DNA from: Pantoea septica
GTDB taxonomy: Bacteria; Pseudomonadota; Gammaproteobacteria; Enterobacterales; Enterobacteriaceae
NCBI RefSeq assembly: GCF_002095575.1
Contig: NZ_MLJJ01000035.1
Span: forward strand, 1-44,409
Direction: 5' to 3'
Length of the DNA stretch: 44,409 nt
The notes beneath the pieces were generated by a model. That model did not search any database and was not told the origin of the DNA. It saw only the letters and a program-made list of their open reading frames with translations. Positions 15,688-22,297 of this stretch are shown here, one piece after another. Made by a program: the position numbers and the translations under genes. Numbering within the stretch: the first letter of the stretch is position 1; every line of letters starts with the position of its first letter.

Positions 15688-15716
15688 CCATCCAAAGTCA
15701 GTGAACTTTGGGATGG
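15688..15716 (+). promoter_or_regulatory. Leader hairpin between nut and N (RNase III-site-like)
   Basis: CCATCCAAAGT pairs with ACTTTGGGATGG (one bulged G) around CAGTGA. Lambda has an RNase III-processed hairpin in the same place between nutL and N, used for N autocontrol. A second small hairpin, GGCTGT/ACAGCC, is at 15779-15794. RNase III processing is an inference from position and shape. Confidence 0.5.
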
Positions 15717-15899
15717 GGTGGATGCGCACATGCAGCGTCGTAAGATGCCGCCTTTTTCTCCCAACTCGCGCTTAGCCTGGCTGTTATTACAGCCGGGGCA
15801 TTGCGCCGTGAGCGGAAAACGCGGCATCCGGGACGGTTCGGCTTGCCGAAAACCCATGCCTGCCACCCCATCGCCAAAGACTCATTCACAGGAGGAGTT

Positions 15900-16178
15900 A
15901 TGGCGATAATACACTATGGCAAAAGCGTCTTCGTAGGTAATGCACGCACCCGCAGGCATCGGCGGCGCCAGCCGCTCAGTCGACTTAAGCTCAGCATCGA
16001 TCAGGCGCTGGGCTGCGAACCCGAAAGTCCCCCGTTACGTCACGCCGAACGCATCGCTCAGCGTCCGGTGACCTCACGTGTTGAGCGGGCGATTGCCCCA
16101 ACGCCCGTTAACCGTGCTGAAACCGCCAGTTTCGATAACTGCTGTTTGCCGCATGTGCATCTCTACGCCGTGCGCTAA
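15900..16178 (+). CDS. P22-type N transcription antitermination protein
   Basis: 92 residues with a strong AGGAGG ribosome site. The N-terminus YGKSVFVGNARTRRHRRRQ closely follows the P22 gp24 (N) sequence as I recall it, YGKSTFAGNAKTRRHERRR, including the arginine-rich boxB-binding helix. A C-terminal LPHVHLYAVR resembles the P22 LPGVALYAA. N binds boxB RNA and, with NusA, NusB, NusE and NusG, converts RNA polymerase to a terminator-resistant form. A cognate boxA/boxB lies 221 bases upstream. The next genes are not early phage functions but the lysis cassette, so N probably drives read-through into it. Identification is strong; activity is untested. Confidence 0.87.
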   Translation: MAIIHYGKSVFVGNARTRRHRRRQPLSRLKLSIDQALGCEPESPPLRHAERIAQRPVTSRVERAIAPTPVNRAETASFDNCCLPHVHLYAVR

Positions 16179-16379
16179 ATCTGCTCTCTATCCGCCTGTA
16201 CCGCTGTATCTCACCTTTTCTCCCGTTTTGTCTGGACGGGAATTCTCAACGCACTGTTTAGTCACGCTGCTGGTTTCACCTGCGGGTTTGCTGGGGTTAT
16301 GCCTGGCACTGATCAGTGCAATTTAACTGTTGCTGTCGCATGGAGAACGTCTTCCCATGCCCGGAAAAGAGGAATGGTC

Positions 16380-16847
16380 ATGAGCCAGATTATTGAGATT
16401 CTCAATTTTGAAGAGGGTTACGTCGAAGCGCCTTATCTCGACACGCAGGGTTTTCCCACCGTAGCGGGGGGCATACGCATCGGCCCGAAAGGCGCGTCGC
16501 TCAATAACTACGTGTTTCGCGTGCCGCGCCAGGTCGGCGACGTCTGGAAGAAGTGCATTATCGAAGGCAAAGCCCAGCAGATGCAGGGCCTGCCGCTGCT
16601 GCAGCAGGCGCTGGCGAAGTGCAACGACGCGCGCAGCGATGTGCTCTACAGCATGGCCTATCAGCTCGGCGTCGATGGACTCTCTCTGTTTAAAAACATG
16701 ATGACCGCGGTGGCGGCCGAGGATTACGACAGCGCGGCCAACGCCATGCTCAATAGCCTGTGGGCGCGTCAGACGCCGGGACGCGCCCGTCGTCATGCCG
16801 AAGTGATGCGCAGCGGCACCTACGACGTCTACAGGGGGCTGCTATGA
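16380..16847 (+). CDS. T4-type lysozyme endolysin (GH24)
   Basis: 155 residues, compared with 164 for T4 lysozyme. Aligning by eye, the catalytic triad E-D-T is kept as Glu12 (FEEGY), Asp21 (YLDTQG) and Thr27 (FPTVAGG). The C-terminus LWARQTPGRARRHAEVMRSG tracks T4 [20 protein letters not shown]. It cleaves the MurNAc-GlcNAc bond of peptidoglycan. There is no signal peptide, so it needs the downstream holin-like protein to reach the murein. ATG 16380 was preferred because AGAGGA lies 6 bases upstream; an ATG at 16374 would overlap that site. The 200 bases upstream contain no gene but a perfect palindrome GCACTGATCAGTGC at about 16306-16319. Confidence 0.88.
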   Translation: MSQIIEILNFEEGYVEAPYLDTQGFPTVAGGIRIGPKGASLNNYVFRVPRQVGDVWKKCIIEGKAQQMQGLPLLQQALAKCNDARSDVLYSMAYQLGVDGLSLFKNMMTAVAAEDYDSAANAMLNSLWARQTPGRARRHAEVMRSGTYDVYRGLL

Positions 16848-17191
16848 GATGGCTCTTTTTTATCATCGCCGTGCTGATGGTGGTGATCGTGCTGCTGATC
16901 ATGCAGCGCTTTACCACGCTGGAGTTCGTGGCGCATGCGCGCCTGCTATTCAAAACCTGGTCGGTCTGGCTGGCGTCGCTCGGGTCGATGCTTAGCGCCT
17001 GGGTGCAATCTTTTCCCTCCGCCTCGCTGGACGCCTGGAACGCCCTGCCGGAAGACGTGAAATCCATTCTGCCCCACAACTACCTCGGCCTGATCGGCGC
17101 CTTTATGGTGGCGATGGGCGTGATCGCGCAGTTTGTGCGGCAAAAGAACCTGGTGCTGCAGAAGCAGCAGCTTGAGGCGAAAAAATCATGA
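16844..17191 (+). CDS. Holin-like small membrane protein
   Basis: 115 residues, starting inside the endolysin stop (ATGA overlap), so translation is coupled. Three hydrophobic segments are visible: residues 3-21 (LFFIIAVLMVVIVLLIM), about 41-57 (SVWLASLGSMLSAWVQS) and about 79-97 (YLGLIGAFMVAMGVIAQF). The tail RQKNLVLQKQQLEAKKS is hydrophilic and charged. This architecture and the position between endolysin and Rz identify a phage holin. I do not place it in a named holin family with confidence. It would release the lysozyme across the inner membrane. Confidence 0.75.
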   Translation: MRWLFFIIAVLMVVIVLLIMQRFTTLEFVAHARLLFKTWSVWLASLGSMLSAWVQSFPSASLDAWNALPEDVKSILPHNYLGLIGAFMVAMGVIAQFVRQKNLVLQKQQLEAKKS

Positions 17192-17481
17192 GTTTATTTA
17201 CCGCACTGCTTAGCGGCGGCTGGCACTGGCTCGCCGTCATCGGCGCGCTGATCGCCGCGCTGGGCGCCAGCTACTTCGGCGGCAAAAAGATCGGCAAGGT
17301 GCAGCAGCAGGCCGAAGCCGATACCAAAAGCGCGCAGAAAGAGGCGGCGCAAACCGCTGCCGTCGCGCAAAAACAACAACAGCATCGCGAGGAGGCGACC
17401 CGTGTTACCACCGAGAACAGCAATCTTGATGACGCTGCTGCTCGCGACAAGCTGCAGCAGTCGAAATACAACAAACCCTGA
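17188..17481 (+). CDS. Rz-like inner-membrane spanin
   Basis: 97 residues overlapping the holin-like gene by ATGA. One N-terminal transmembrane segment (WLAVIGALIAALGASYFGG) is followed by a periplasmic Ala/Gln/Glu-rich coiled coil (QQQAEADTKSAQKEAAQTAA, then a Lys/Gln/Glu run). This is the layout of i-spanins, which pair with a lipoprotein o-spanin to fuse inner and outer membranes in the last step of lysis. An Rz1-like frame is nested in its 3' part. Confidence 0.8.
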   Translation: MSLFTALLSGGWHWLAVIGALIAALGASYFGGKKIGKVQQQAEADTKSAQKEAAQTAAVAQKQQQHREEATRVTTENSNLDDAAARDKLQQSKYNKP

Positions 17482-17635
17482 GCCTACGGCCGTCACCGAT
17501 TCGGCCTGCGTGCTTTTTTCACCGATTTACACCCACGGCGACGACGCGCAACGCATGGACGTTCGCACGGTTCGCGCCATCAATACCCACAACGACATGT
17601 GGGATCGGCTTTGCGGCCATCCGACCAAACCCTGA
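17402..17635 (+). CDS. Rz1-like outer-membrane spanin lipoprotein, overlapping Rz
   Basis: 77 residues in the +1 frame relative to Rz. The GTG start at 17402 is fixed by GGAGG six bases upstream (17391-17395). The product MLPPRTAILMTLLLATSC has a lipoprotein signal (TLLLATSC) that would be cut before Cys18. The first 80 bases overlap Rz and the rest runs beyond it, an overlapped rather than fully embedded Rz/Rz1 pair. As in known o-spanins, the mature part is short and has no membrane span. Confidence 0.78.
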   Translation: MLPPRTAILMTLLLATSCSSRNTTNPEPTAVTDSACVLFSPIYTHGDDAQRMDVRTVRAINTHNDMWDRLCGHPTKP

Positions 17636-17677
17636 TTAACGACGTGCTTAAGTACCCTAAATCCTGAGGAGGATACC

Positions 17678-19426
17678 ATGATTGAAGTGAACTCTTTTGC
17701 CGAGCTGCGTACCACCAAACCCGCCACAGCAGGCCAGGTCGCCAGTCTGAACCGTTACTACGATAAGGATTCCACCTTCCGCGGCGGCGGCGATTTTGTC
17801 GGCTATCTCGGCACCACCACGCTCAAAGATGACGGCGGCACCATCGCGGTTGGCGACGGTTTCTACTGGAAGCGCACCATCAACGATCCCGCAGAGCTGA
17901 ACGTGCTGCACTTCGGGGCGAAAGGCGATGGCTACGCCGACGATACGGAAGCCTTTATGCGCATGTACAACTGGACCAAAACCTGGAACGCCAACTGCGT
18001 CGCGCTGCCCGTGCGTTTTCCCGGCGGGAAATTCCTGATCAAGCCGATCGATCTCAGCGCCACCGACGCGACCTTTTTTGGTCTGCTCGGCGACGATTCG
18101 CCGCTGGGCTCGCTGCCGCGCACCACCATCATCTCCGATAAGAGCGATACGCCGGTGTTCAAGGTGAAAGCGCGCCGCACGGTGATTGCCGGCATGGCGT
18201 GGAACGGTCAGGCCAGCGCCGATACCGTTGCCAATACCGGCACCATCACCGCAGATATGGTGAGCAACAAGCAGCCGTTCTTCGAAAACACCTGTATCGA
18301 GGGGGAAACGGTGAATATTCACTGCTTCCGCGCGCAGAATACCGGCGGCACGGTGTTCAAGCTGCTGGACACGCTCGACAGTAAGTTCGACCAGATCTAC
18401 ACCCTCTACACCTATTCGCGCGTATTCGATGTAGGCTGGTCAAACTCACCGCGCGGCGTCTGGGACCACTCGACGGCGATCGAGCTGAGCAACGCCAACT
18501 TCCAGACCGGCTACGGCGACGCCACGCTCTATATGCCGCGCGTCACCCAGGGGATTCTGCGCAACGTCTGGATTGAGCATACGCGCAACCCGGGCGATCT
18601 CTCCGACGGCGGCTGGACCATCGACACGCTGAACATTGAAGATTGCGGCAGCCCGTTCAATCTGAACAATGCTCGCGTGGTGATGCGTCAGATCGGCCTG
18701 CAGTCCGGGGCGAGGATCTCTCAGGACGCCGCCAGCGGCCGCTGGCTCTCTACCTTCGAGTATGGCTATCGCCGCGATGAAAACCACGGCACCTTTATGA
18801 CCGGCTCGCTGCGGGTAGGGTACTTCAGCGGTTATAAGGTGACCAACAATACCGCTACCGATAACTGGTATCGCCTCGGCCAGTTCTTTTTCCCCAACGC
18901 TAACCAGCAGTGGGTTATCGAGATGATCGGCAAAGGCGACGCCACCTCGCCATCCACCACCGCCGCTTCGCCGGTGAATATGGTGGGCACCGGTAAAACC
19001 ATCATTAACCTGCAGCGGCTGGAAACCGTCTGGGCCGACGCCCACCATATGGGGCAGCCGGCGGTGTTGGATATCCGCTACAACCGCGTCGGCACCACCT
19101 ACGCGGTGGTCTGGGTAAAGCTGGCGGCAAACAGTGGGGACACCATGTTCAACCTGAAATGTACCGGCCCGACGCGCTTCGATGCCGGTTCATGCTCGCT
19201 GTTCCAGTCTGATCTGTCGATGGTAACGGATACCACCAAAATGGGGACGCTGAAGCCGGCGGCGCGCTTTGGCCTGCACAATGGAGTGGCGGGTATCGGC
19301 GCCAACGAGAAAGGCGTAGTCACGCTCGCGACGACCGCGGGTACGCCGACAAATAAAACCACGCCTTCGGGCTTTGTGCTGATCAATATCAATGGTACCG
19401 ACCGCAAGGTTCCTTATTACGATTGA
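17678..19426 (+). CDS. Phage tailspike-like polysaccharide depolymerase (right-handed beta-helix)
   Basis: 582 residues with a strong GAGGAGG ribosome site. The beta-helix entry motif LNVLHFGAKGDGYADDTEAF (about residues 74-93), typical of pectate-lyase-superfamily tailspikes, is preceded by a short N-terminal adaptor. The C-terminus ends in a beta-rich module (LININGTDRKVPYYD). Relatives include capsule, colanic-acid and amylovoran-cleaving spikes and the EPS-locus proteins AmsF/WceF. Substrate is not deducible. There is no signal peptide and no virion gene nearby to attach to, so release would depend on the adjacent lysis genes (inference). It lies 42 bases after Rz1 and ends at a strong terminator. 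Confidence 0.82.
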   Translation: MIEVNSFAELRTTKPATAGQVASLNRYYDKDSTFRGGGDFVGYLGTTTLKDDGGTIAVGDGFYWKRTINDPAELNVLHFGAKGDGYADDTEAFMRMYNWTKTWNANCVALPVRFPGGKFLIKPIDLSATDATFFGLLGDDSPLGSLPRTTIISDKSDTPVFKVKARRTVIAGMAWNGQASADTVANTGTITADMVSNKQPFFENTCIEGETVNIHCFRAQNTGGTVFKLLDTLDSKFDQIYTLYTYSRVFDVGWSNSPRGVWDHSTAIELSNANFQTGYGDATLYMPRVTQGILRNVWIEHTRNPGDLSDGGWTIDTLNIEDCGSPFNLNNARVVMRQIGLQSGARISQDAASGRWLSTFEYGYRRDENHGTFMTGSLRVGYFSGYKVTNNTATDNWYRLGQFFFPNANQQWVIEMIGKGDATSPSTTAASPVNMVGTGKTIINLQRLETVWADAHHMGQPAVLDIRYNRVGTTYAVVWVKLAANSGDTMFNLKCTGPTRFDAGSCSLFQSDLSMVTDTTKMGTLKPAARFGLHNGVAGIGANEKGVVTLATTAGTPTNKTTPSGFVLININGTDRKVPYYD

Positions 19427-19440
19427 TGAAAGGCACTTTT

Positions 19441-19467
19441 GGCGAGGCTGCGGCCTCGCCTTTTTTT
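19441..19467 (+). terminator. Terminator after the tailspike gene
   Basis: GGCGAGGC-tgcg-GCCTCGCC followed by seven T. It marks the downstream end of the cassette. Confidence 0.92.
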
Positions 19468-19558
19468 GTTTCTGGCGTCTGAAACGTGCGGGAAGGAGAG
19501 GAGCGTGCTGTTTTCCTTGCCAGATGACGAGAAAAGCAGCATCCGCGCGCTGCGGCTC

Positions 19559-19587
19559 TTGACGGAAGTGACGCTTTTTTCTAACTT
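19559..19587 (+). promoter_or_regulatory. thrW promoter
   Basis: TTGACG (19559-19564), 17 bases, TAACTT (19582-19587), with GC-containing GCTCCG just downstream as in stringently controlled tRNA promoters. Confidence 0.6.
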
Positions 19588-19612
19588 ATTGCTCCGTAGT
19601 TCTCACCTCTAT

Positions 19613-19688
19613 GCCGGTGTAGCTCAGTTGGTAGAGCAGCGCATTCGTAATGCGAAGGTCGCAGGTTCGACTCCTGTTTCCGGCACCA
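19613..19688 (+). tRNA. thrW: tRNA-Thr, anticodon CGU (thrW)
   Basis: 76 bases with encoded CCA. The D arm GCTC-AGTTGGTA-GAGC, anticodon loop TTCGTAA (CGU, reading ACG) and T arm GCAGG-TTCGACT-CCTGT are canonical. The acceptor stem GCCGGTG/TTCCGGC has five pairs, then a U6-U67 mismatch and a G7-U66 wobble. The E. coli thrW acceptor is fully paired. Position after proA (plus the cassette) matches thrW, the attachment site of P22-like phages. No second copy of its 3' end was found in the window. Confidence 0.96.
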
Positions 19689-19935
19689 GTCATTTCAAGC
19701 CTGTACTCTGATCTCTCTCTCTTTTCCCTGATGCGGTGGGAGAGCGTTGAGACAGCAGCAGTACCGTCCAGCTCCTCTCAGGCCACTCAAGATTACCTGC
19801 TCATCCTTATCGTTAGCCTGTCTGTCATCCCTGTTGCAAACGCTTAACGTTACGTGCCGGCTGATAAAATTAAATTACTGCAATATCAGATAGTTAATTT
19901 CTTACAGGCATAGCGCGGTGTTTTTTTGTTTGCTA

Positions 19936-20015
19936 TTAAATAGCGCGCTATATATATTCAGCCCATCCCGAATGCGCCGCTGCGAAAGCTGCACATTTAA
20001 ATAGCGTGCGATTTA
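19936..20015 (+). promoter_or_regulatory. Twin inverted-repeat operator candidates upstream of the hydrolase
   Basis: Two related 19-mers, TTAAATAGCGCGCTATATA (19936-19954) and TTAAATAGCGTGCGATTTA (19997-20015), are 61 bases apart in the AT-rich stretch before the 20044 gene. Both are inverted repeats centred on GCGYGC. The rest of 19689-20043 holds no supported gene. The regulator is unknown. Confidence 0.5.
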
Positions 20016-20043
20016 ATAGCGAAATACTTGAAGGAGTCATCTG

Positions 20044-21051
20044 ATGAGCATTAAACATACCGTTTTAGCGCTGGCGCTGATCGCCGCGTCTGCCAACAGC
20101 TTCGCCGACGCGCCACAGCCGGAGCGCCACGTACAGGCTTTTTTGAACGCGCTGAACAGCAGCGGCGGTAAACCTATTGAGCAGCTCTCGCCGCAGGCGG
20201 CGCGCGAGGTGCTGATCGGCGCGCAAAAGGGGGCGACACTGCCTGAGGCCGAAGTGACGGAAAAAACCATTGAGGTGAACGGCCAGCCTTTAAAGCTGAA
20301 TATCGTTAAGCCCAAAGGGGCGCAGGGCACGCTGCCGGTATTTATGTTCTTTCACGGCGGCGGCTGGGTGTTAGGGGATTTTCAGACCCATGAACGCCTG
20401 GTGCGCGACCTGGTGGTCGAGTCGGGCGCCGCCGCGGTCTTCGTTAACTATACGCCGTCGCCGGAAGCGCACTATCCCGTCGCCATCAACCAGGCCTACG
20501 CCGCTACCCGCTGGGTAGCGGAGCACGGCGCCGATATTGGCGTAGACGGCAAGCGTCTGGCGCTGGCGGGCAACAGCGTCGGCGGTAACATGGTGGCGGC
20601 GGTGGCGCTGCAGGCGAAGCAGCAGCATGCCCCGGCGATTCGCTACGAGGTGATGCTGTGGCCGGTGACCAACGCGCGCTTCGATACCGGCTCCTATCAG
20701 CAGTTCCAGAAAGGCTACTTCCTGACGCGCAATATGATGAAATGGTTCTGGGATAACTACACCACCAAAGCAGGCGACCGTAACAATATTCTGGCGTCGC
20801 CGCTGCGCGCAACTCGCGAACAGCTGCAGGGATTGCCGCCAACCTTAATTCAGACCGCCGAGCTTGACGTGCTGCGCGATGAAGGCGAGGCCTTTGGCCG
20901 CAAGCTGGACGCGGCAGGCGTCGACGTCACGGTCACGCGCTACAATGGCCTGATCCACGACTACGGTTTGCTGAACGGGCTGAGCGACGTGCCGGCGGTG
21001 CGTACCGCGCTGCGCCAGGCGGCCGATGGGCTGAAAACGCACCTGAAGTGA
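20044..21051 (+). CDS. Exported alpha/beta hydrolase, hormone-sensitive-lipase (HSL) family
   Basis: 335 residues. A signal peptide (HTVLALALIAASANSFA, cut before DAPQ) implies export to the periplasm. The oxyanion-hole motif HGGGW is at about residue 105, the nucleophile elbow is GNSVGG near residue 179, the acid is likely Asp in AELDVLRDEGE and the base His in LIHDYG; these are the hallmarks of HSL/esterase-IV carboxylesterases and lipases. Start ATG with AAGGAG. It is a single-gene unit ending at a strong terminator. Substrate unknown. Paired operator-like sites upstream suggest a dedicated regulator outside the window. Confidence 0.88.
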   Translation: MSIKHTVLALALIAASANSFADAPQPERHVQAFLNALNSSGGKPIEQLSPQAAREVLIGAQKGATLPEAEVTEKTIEVNGQPLKLNIVKPKGAQGTLPVFMFFHGGGWVLGDFQTHERLVRDLVVESGAAAVFVNYTPSPEAHYPVAINQAYAATRWVAEHGADIGVDGKRLALAGNSVGGNMVAAVALQAKQQHAPAIRYEVMLWPVTNARFDTGSYQQFQKGYFLTRNMMKWFWDNYTTKAGDRNNILASPLRATREQLQGLPPTLIQTAELDVLRDEGEAFGRKLDAAGVDVTVTRYNGLIHDYGLLNGLSDVPAVRTALRQAADGLKTHLK

Positions 21052-21057
21052 TGCTGC

Positions 21058-21083
21058 GCCAGGCGAAACGCCTGGCTTTTTTT
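21058..21083 (+). terminator. Terminator after the hydrolase
   Basis: GCCAGGCG-aaa-CGCCTGGC followed by seven T. Confidence 0.92.
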
Positions 21084-21182
21084 CCTTTGCCGCAGCACAA
21101 AAAATGCAAGGAATCCGTGACCGGCCTGGGTTAGATTAGTAAAATCATACTCTTAATCTACTTACTACTGCAGGATACGGAC

Positions 21183-21572
21183 ATGTTTGCAAAGCATTAT
21201 GATGTTGATGAAAAGCATATCGATTTCCAGGGCATCGTCGACGGCCTCTATTATCCGTTTTATATGGAATGGACGCGCCATGCCTACATGCGCGAAGCGC
21301 TGGGCATCGACATCGAAGAGGAGTTCAAGCAGGGACGCCTTTATATGGTACTGGAATATTCCCTGCGCTTTCGTAAAAGCCTGCAAAAAGGCGACCGCCT
21401 GGAGGTGACCTGCGCGCTGGAGAAAAATGACAAGCGCAACCGCGTAAACTTCGTTCAGCAGATCAGAGTCGATGGCGTCACCTGTGCCGAAGCGACCTTC
21501 GTCTGCACCTGTCTCAGCAACGGCAGGCCCAGCATGCCGGATGCGGTAATGAACGCGCTGAATGCGCTTTAA
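21183..21572 (+). CDS. Hot-dog-fold acyl-CoA thioesterase, 4HBT/YbgC type
   Basis: 129 residues. The 4-hydroxybenzoyl-CoA-thioesterase signature is visible as DVDEKHIDFQGIVDGLYYPF (residues 6-25) followed by the helix EWTRHAYMREALGID. Asp19 or Asp14 is the probable catalytic acid, by analogy with the Asp of the family motif. The strand core YSLRFRKSLQKGDRLEV completes the fold. Such enzymes hydrolyse short or aromatic acyl-CoA esters; the substrate cannot be read from sequence. AGGA precedes the ATG. It is a single gene with a 13-bp hairpin just after the stop. Confidence 0.82.
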   Translation: MFAKHYDVDEKHIDFQGIVDGLYYPFYMEWTRHAYMREALGIDIEEEFKQGRLYMVLEYSLRFRKSLQKGDRLEVTCALEKNDKRNRVNFVQQIRVDGVTCAEATFVCTCLSNGRPSMPDAVMNALNAL

Positions 21573-21576
21573 TCCT

Positions 21577-21610
21577 CTGCGTGAAGGGCGAAAGCCAGCC
21601 CTTCACGCAG
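21577..21610 (+). terminator. Strong hairpin after the thioesterase gene
   Basis: CTGCGTGAAGGGC pairs perfectly with GCCCTTCACGCAG around GAAAGCCA (8 bases). There is no U run, so it is either a factor-assisted terminator or a 3' stabiliser. Confidence 0.6.
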
Positions 21611-21927
21611 TGCGCGGCGTCAGCGCCTTGTTTTCCGCTGCCCTGACGCCTCGCTCAATTCTTAGTCCGACCGGCAAAATTTACGCGACCTGCGTCACGT
21701 TAACCGCCTTAATTTTTCCCCTCTTTTCCCCCGCTTTTTTCACATCAGCGTTGTTTAACCCGGCGCTATGCTTTAAATGCATATTGTTATTATCCTTAAG
21801 AGAGCATAATTGACTGCTGATAAATAGCGGCGCTGTCGAGAAATAAAAATTATTAAGCCCGATTAACAAAATTGCACGCTTAATTTTGTGATGCCATGAA
21901 AGCACTGCGGTTTTTATTTTTTTCTAC

Positions 21928-21941
21928 TAGGATAATTCCTA
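21928..21941 (+). promoter_or_regulatory. RcsAB-box-like site
   Basis: TAGGATAATTCCTA matches TAAGAATATTCCTA at 11 of 14 positions and is nearly palindromic. In Erwinia and Pantoea, RcsAB boxes drive exopolysaccharide operons, which fits the genes that follow. It lies 357 bases from the first start codon, so it is far but within the leader. Confidence 0.5.
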
Positions 21942-22054
21942 ATGGATAAGCGTTTTCTGGCGTCGCCGAAGCGCGATTTTTATTCTAGGGTTTTCCGCCT
22001 TTTAATGGTTCCTGTTCTGACAGGCGATAGATCTCACAGATAAGCGTAATGCCC

Positions 22055-22082
22055 GCTTATCCATTAATTCTGATGGATAAGC
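22055..22082 (+). repeat. Perfect inverted repeat, GCTTATCCAT / ATGGATAAGC
   Basis: Ten-base perfect arms around TAATTCTG. A third direct copy of the half-site is at 21942-21951, 131 bases from the right-hand arm. No T run follows, so an operator or a leader-RNA structure is more likely than a terminator. Confidence 0.55.
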
Positions 22083-22297
22083 AGAGCTCCTGTGCGGAAA
22101 ATCCGGTTTAGCGCTCGCCCCATTGACGCAATAAAAGCGCCACGTAATATCTCCTCATTCAATCCTGTTTTTTTCTGTAGTCGCACAACACTTATCCGGG
22201 AAAAAATAAAAACGCTGATGTGAGCCCGGCACGAAAACTTCATTGCGGTTATTGCCGCGCTTTTTAGCGTGGAAGTAAAAATTTTCCCAGAGGATCT

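Larger units (their letters stand above)
21611..22297 (+). other. Long AT-rich regulatory region before the polysaccharide genes
   Basis: Nearly 690 bases without a supported gene, much richer in A and T than its neighbours. Contents are an RcsAB-like box at 21928-21941, a half-site ATGGATAAGC at 21942-21951 and a perfect inverted repeat of that decamer at 22055-22082. The size and composition resemble capsule/EPS promoter regions bound by H-NS and RcsAB; that comparison is inference. No JUMPstart/ops element was seen. Confidence 0.55.

Noticed and set aside
15781..15792. CTGTTATTACAG as a LexA (SOS) box in the N leader
   Set aside because: Spacing between CTGT and ACAG is 4, not 8; it is simply the tip of a small hairpin. 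No SOS box was found in the cassette.
16078..16326. Hydrophobic-ended frame between N and the lysozyme, considered as a second holin
   Set aside because: Starts inside the N gene out of frame, has no ribosome site and a proline/cysteine-rich translation.
14435..19612. Integration att repeats flanking the cassette
   Set aside because: No second copy of the thrW 3' end or other direct repeat was visible, and the cassette lies on the 5' side of the tRNA, opposite to normal tRNA-targeted insertion.
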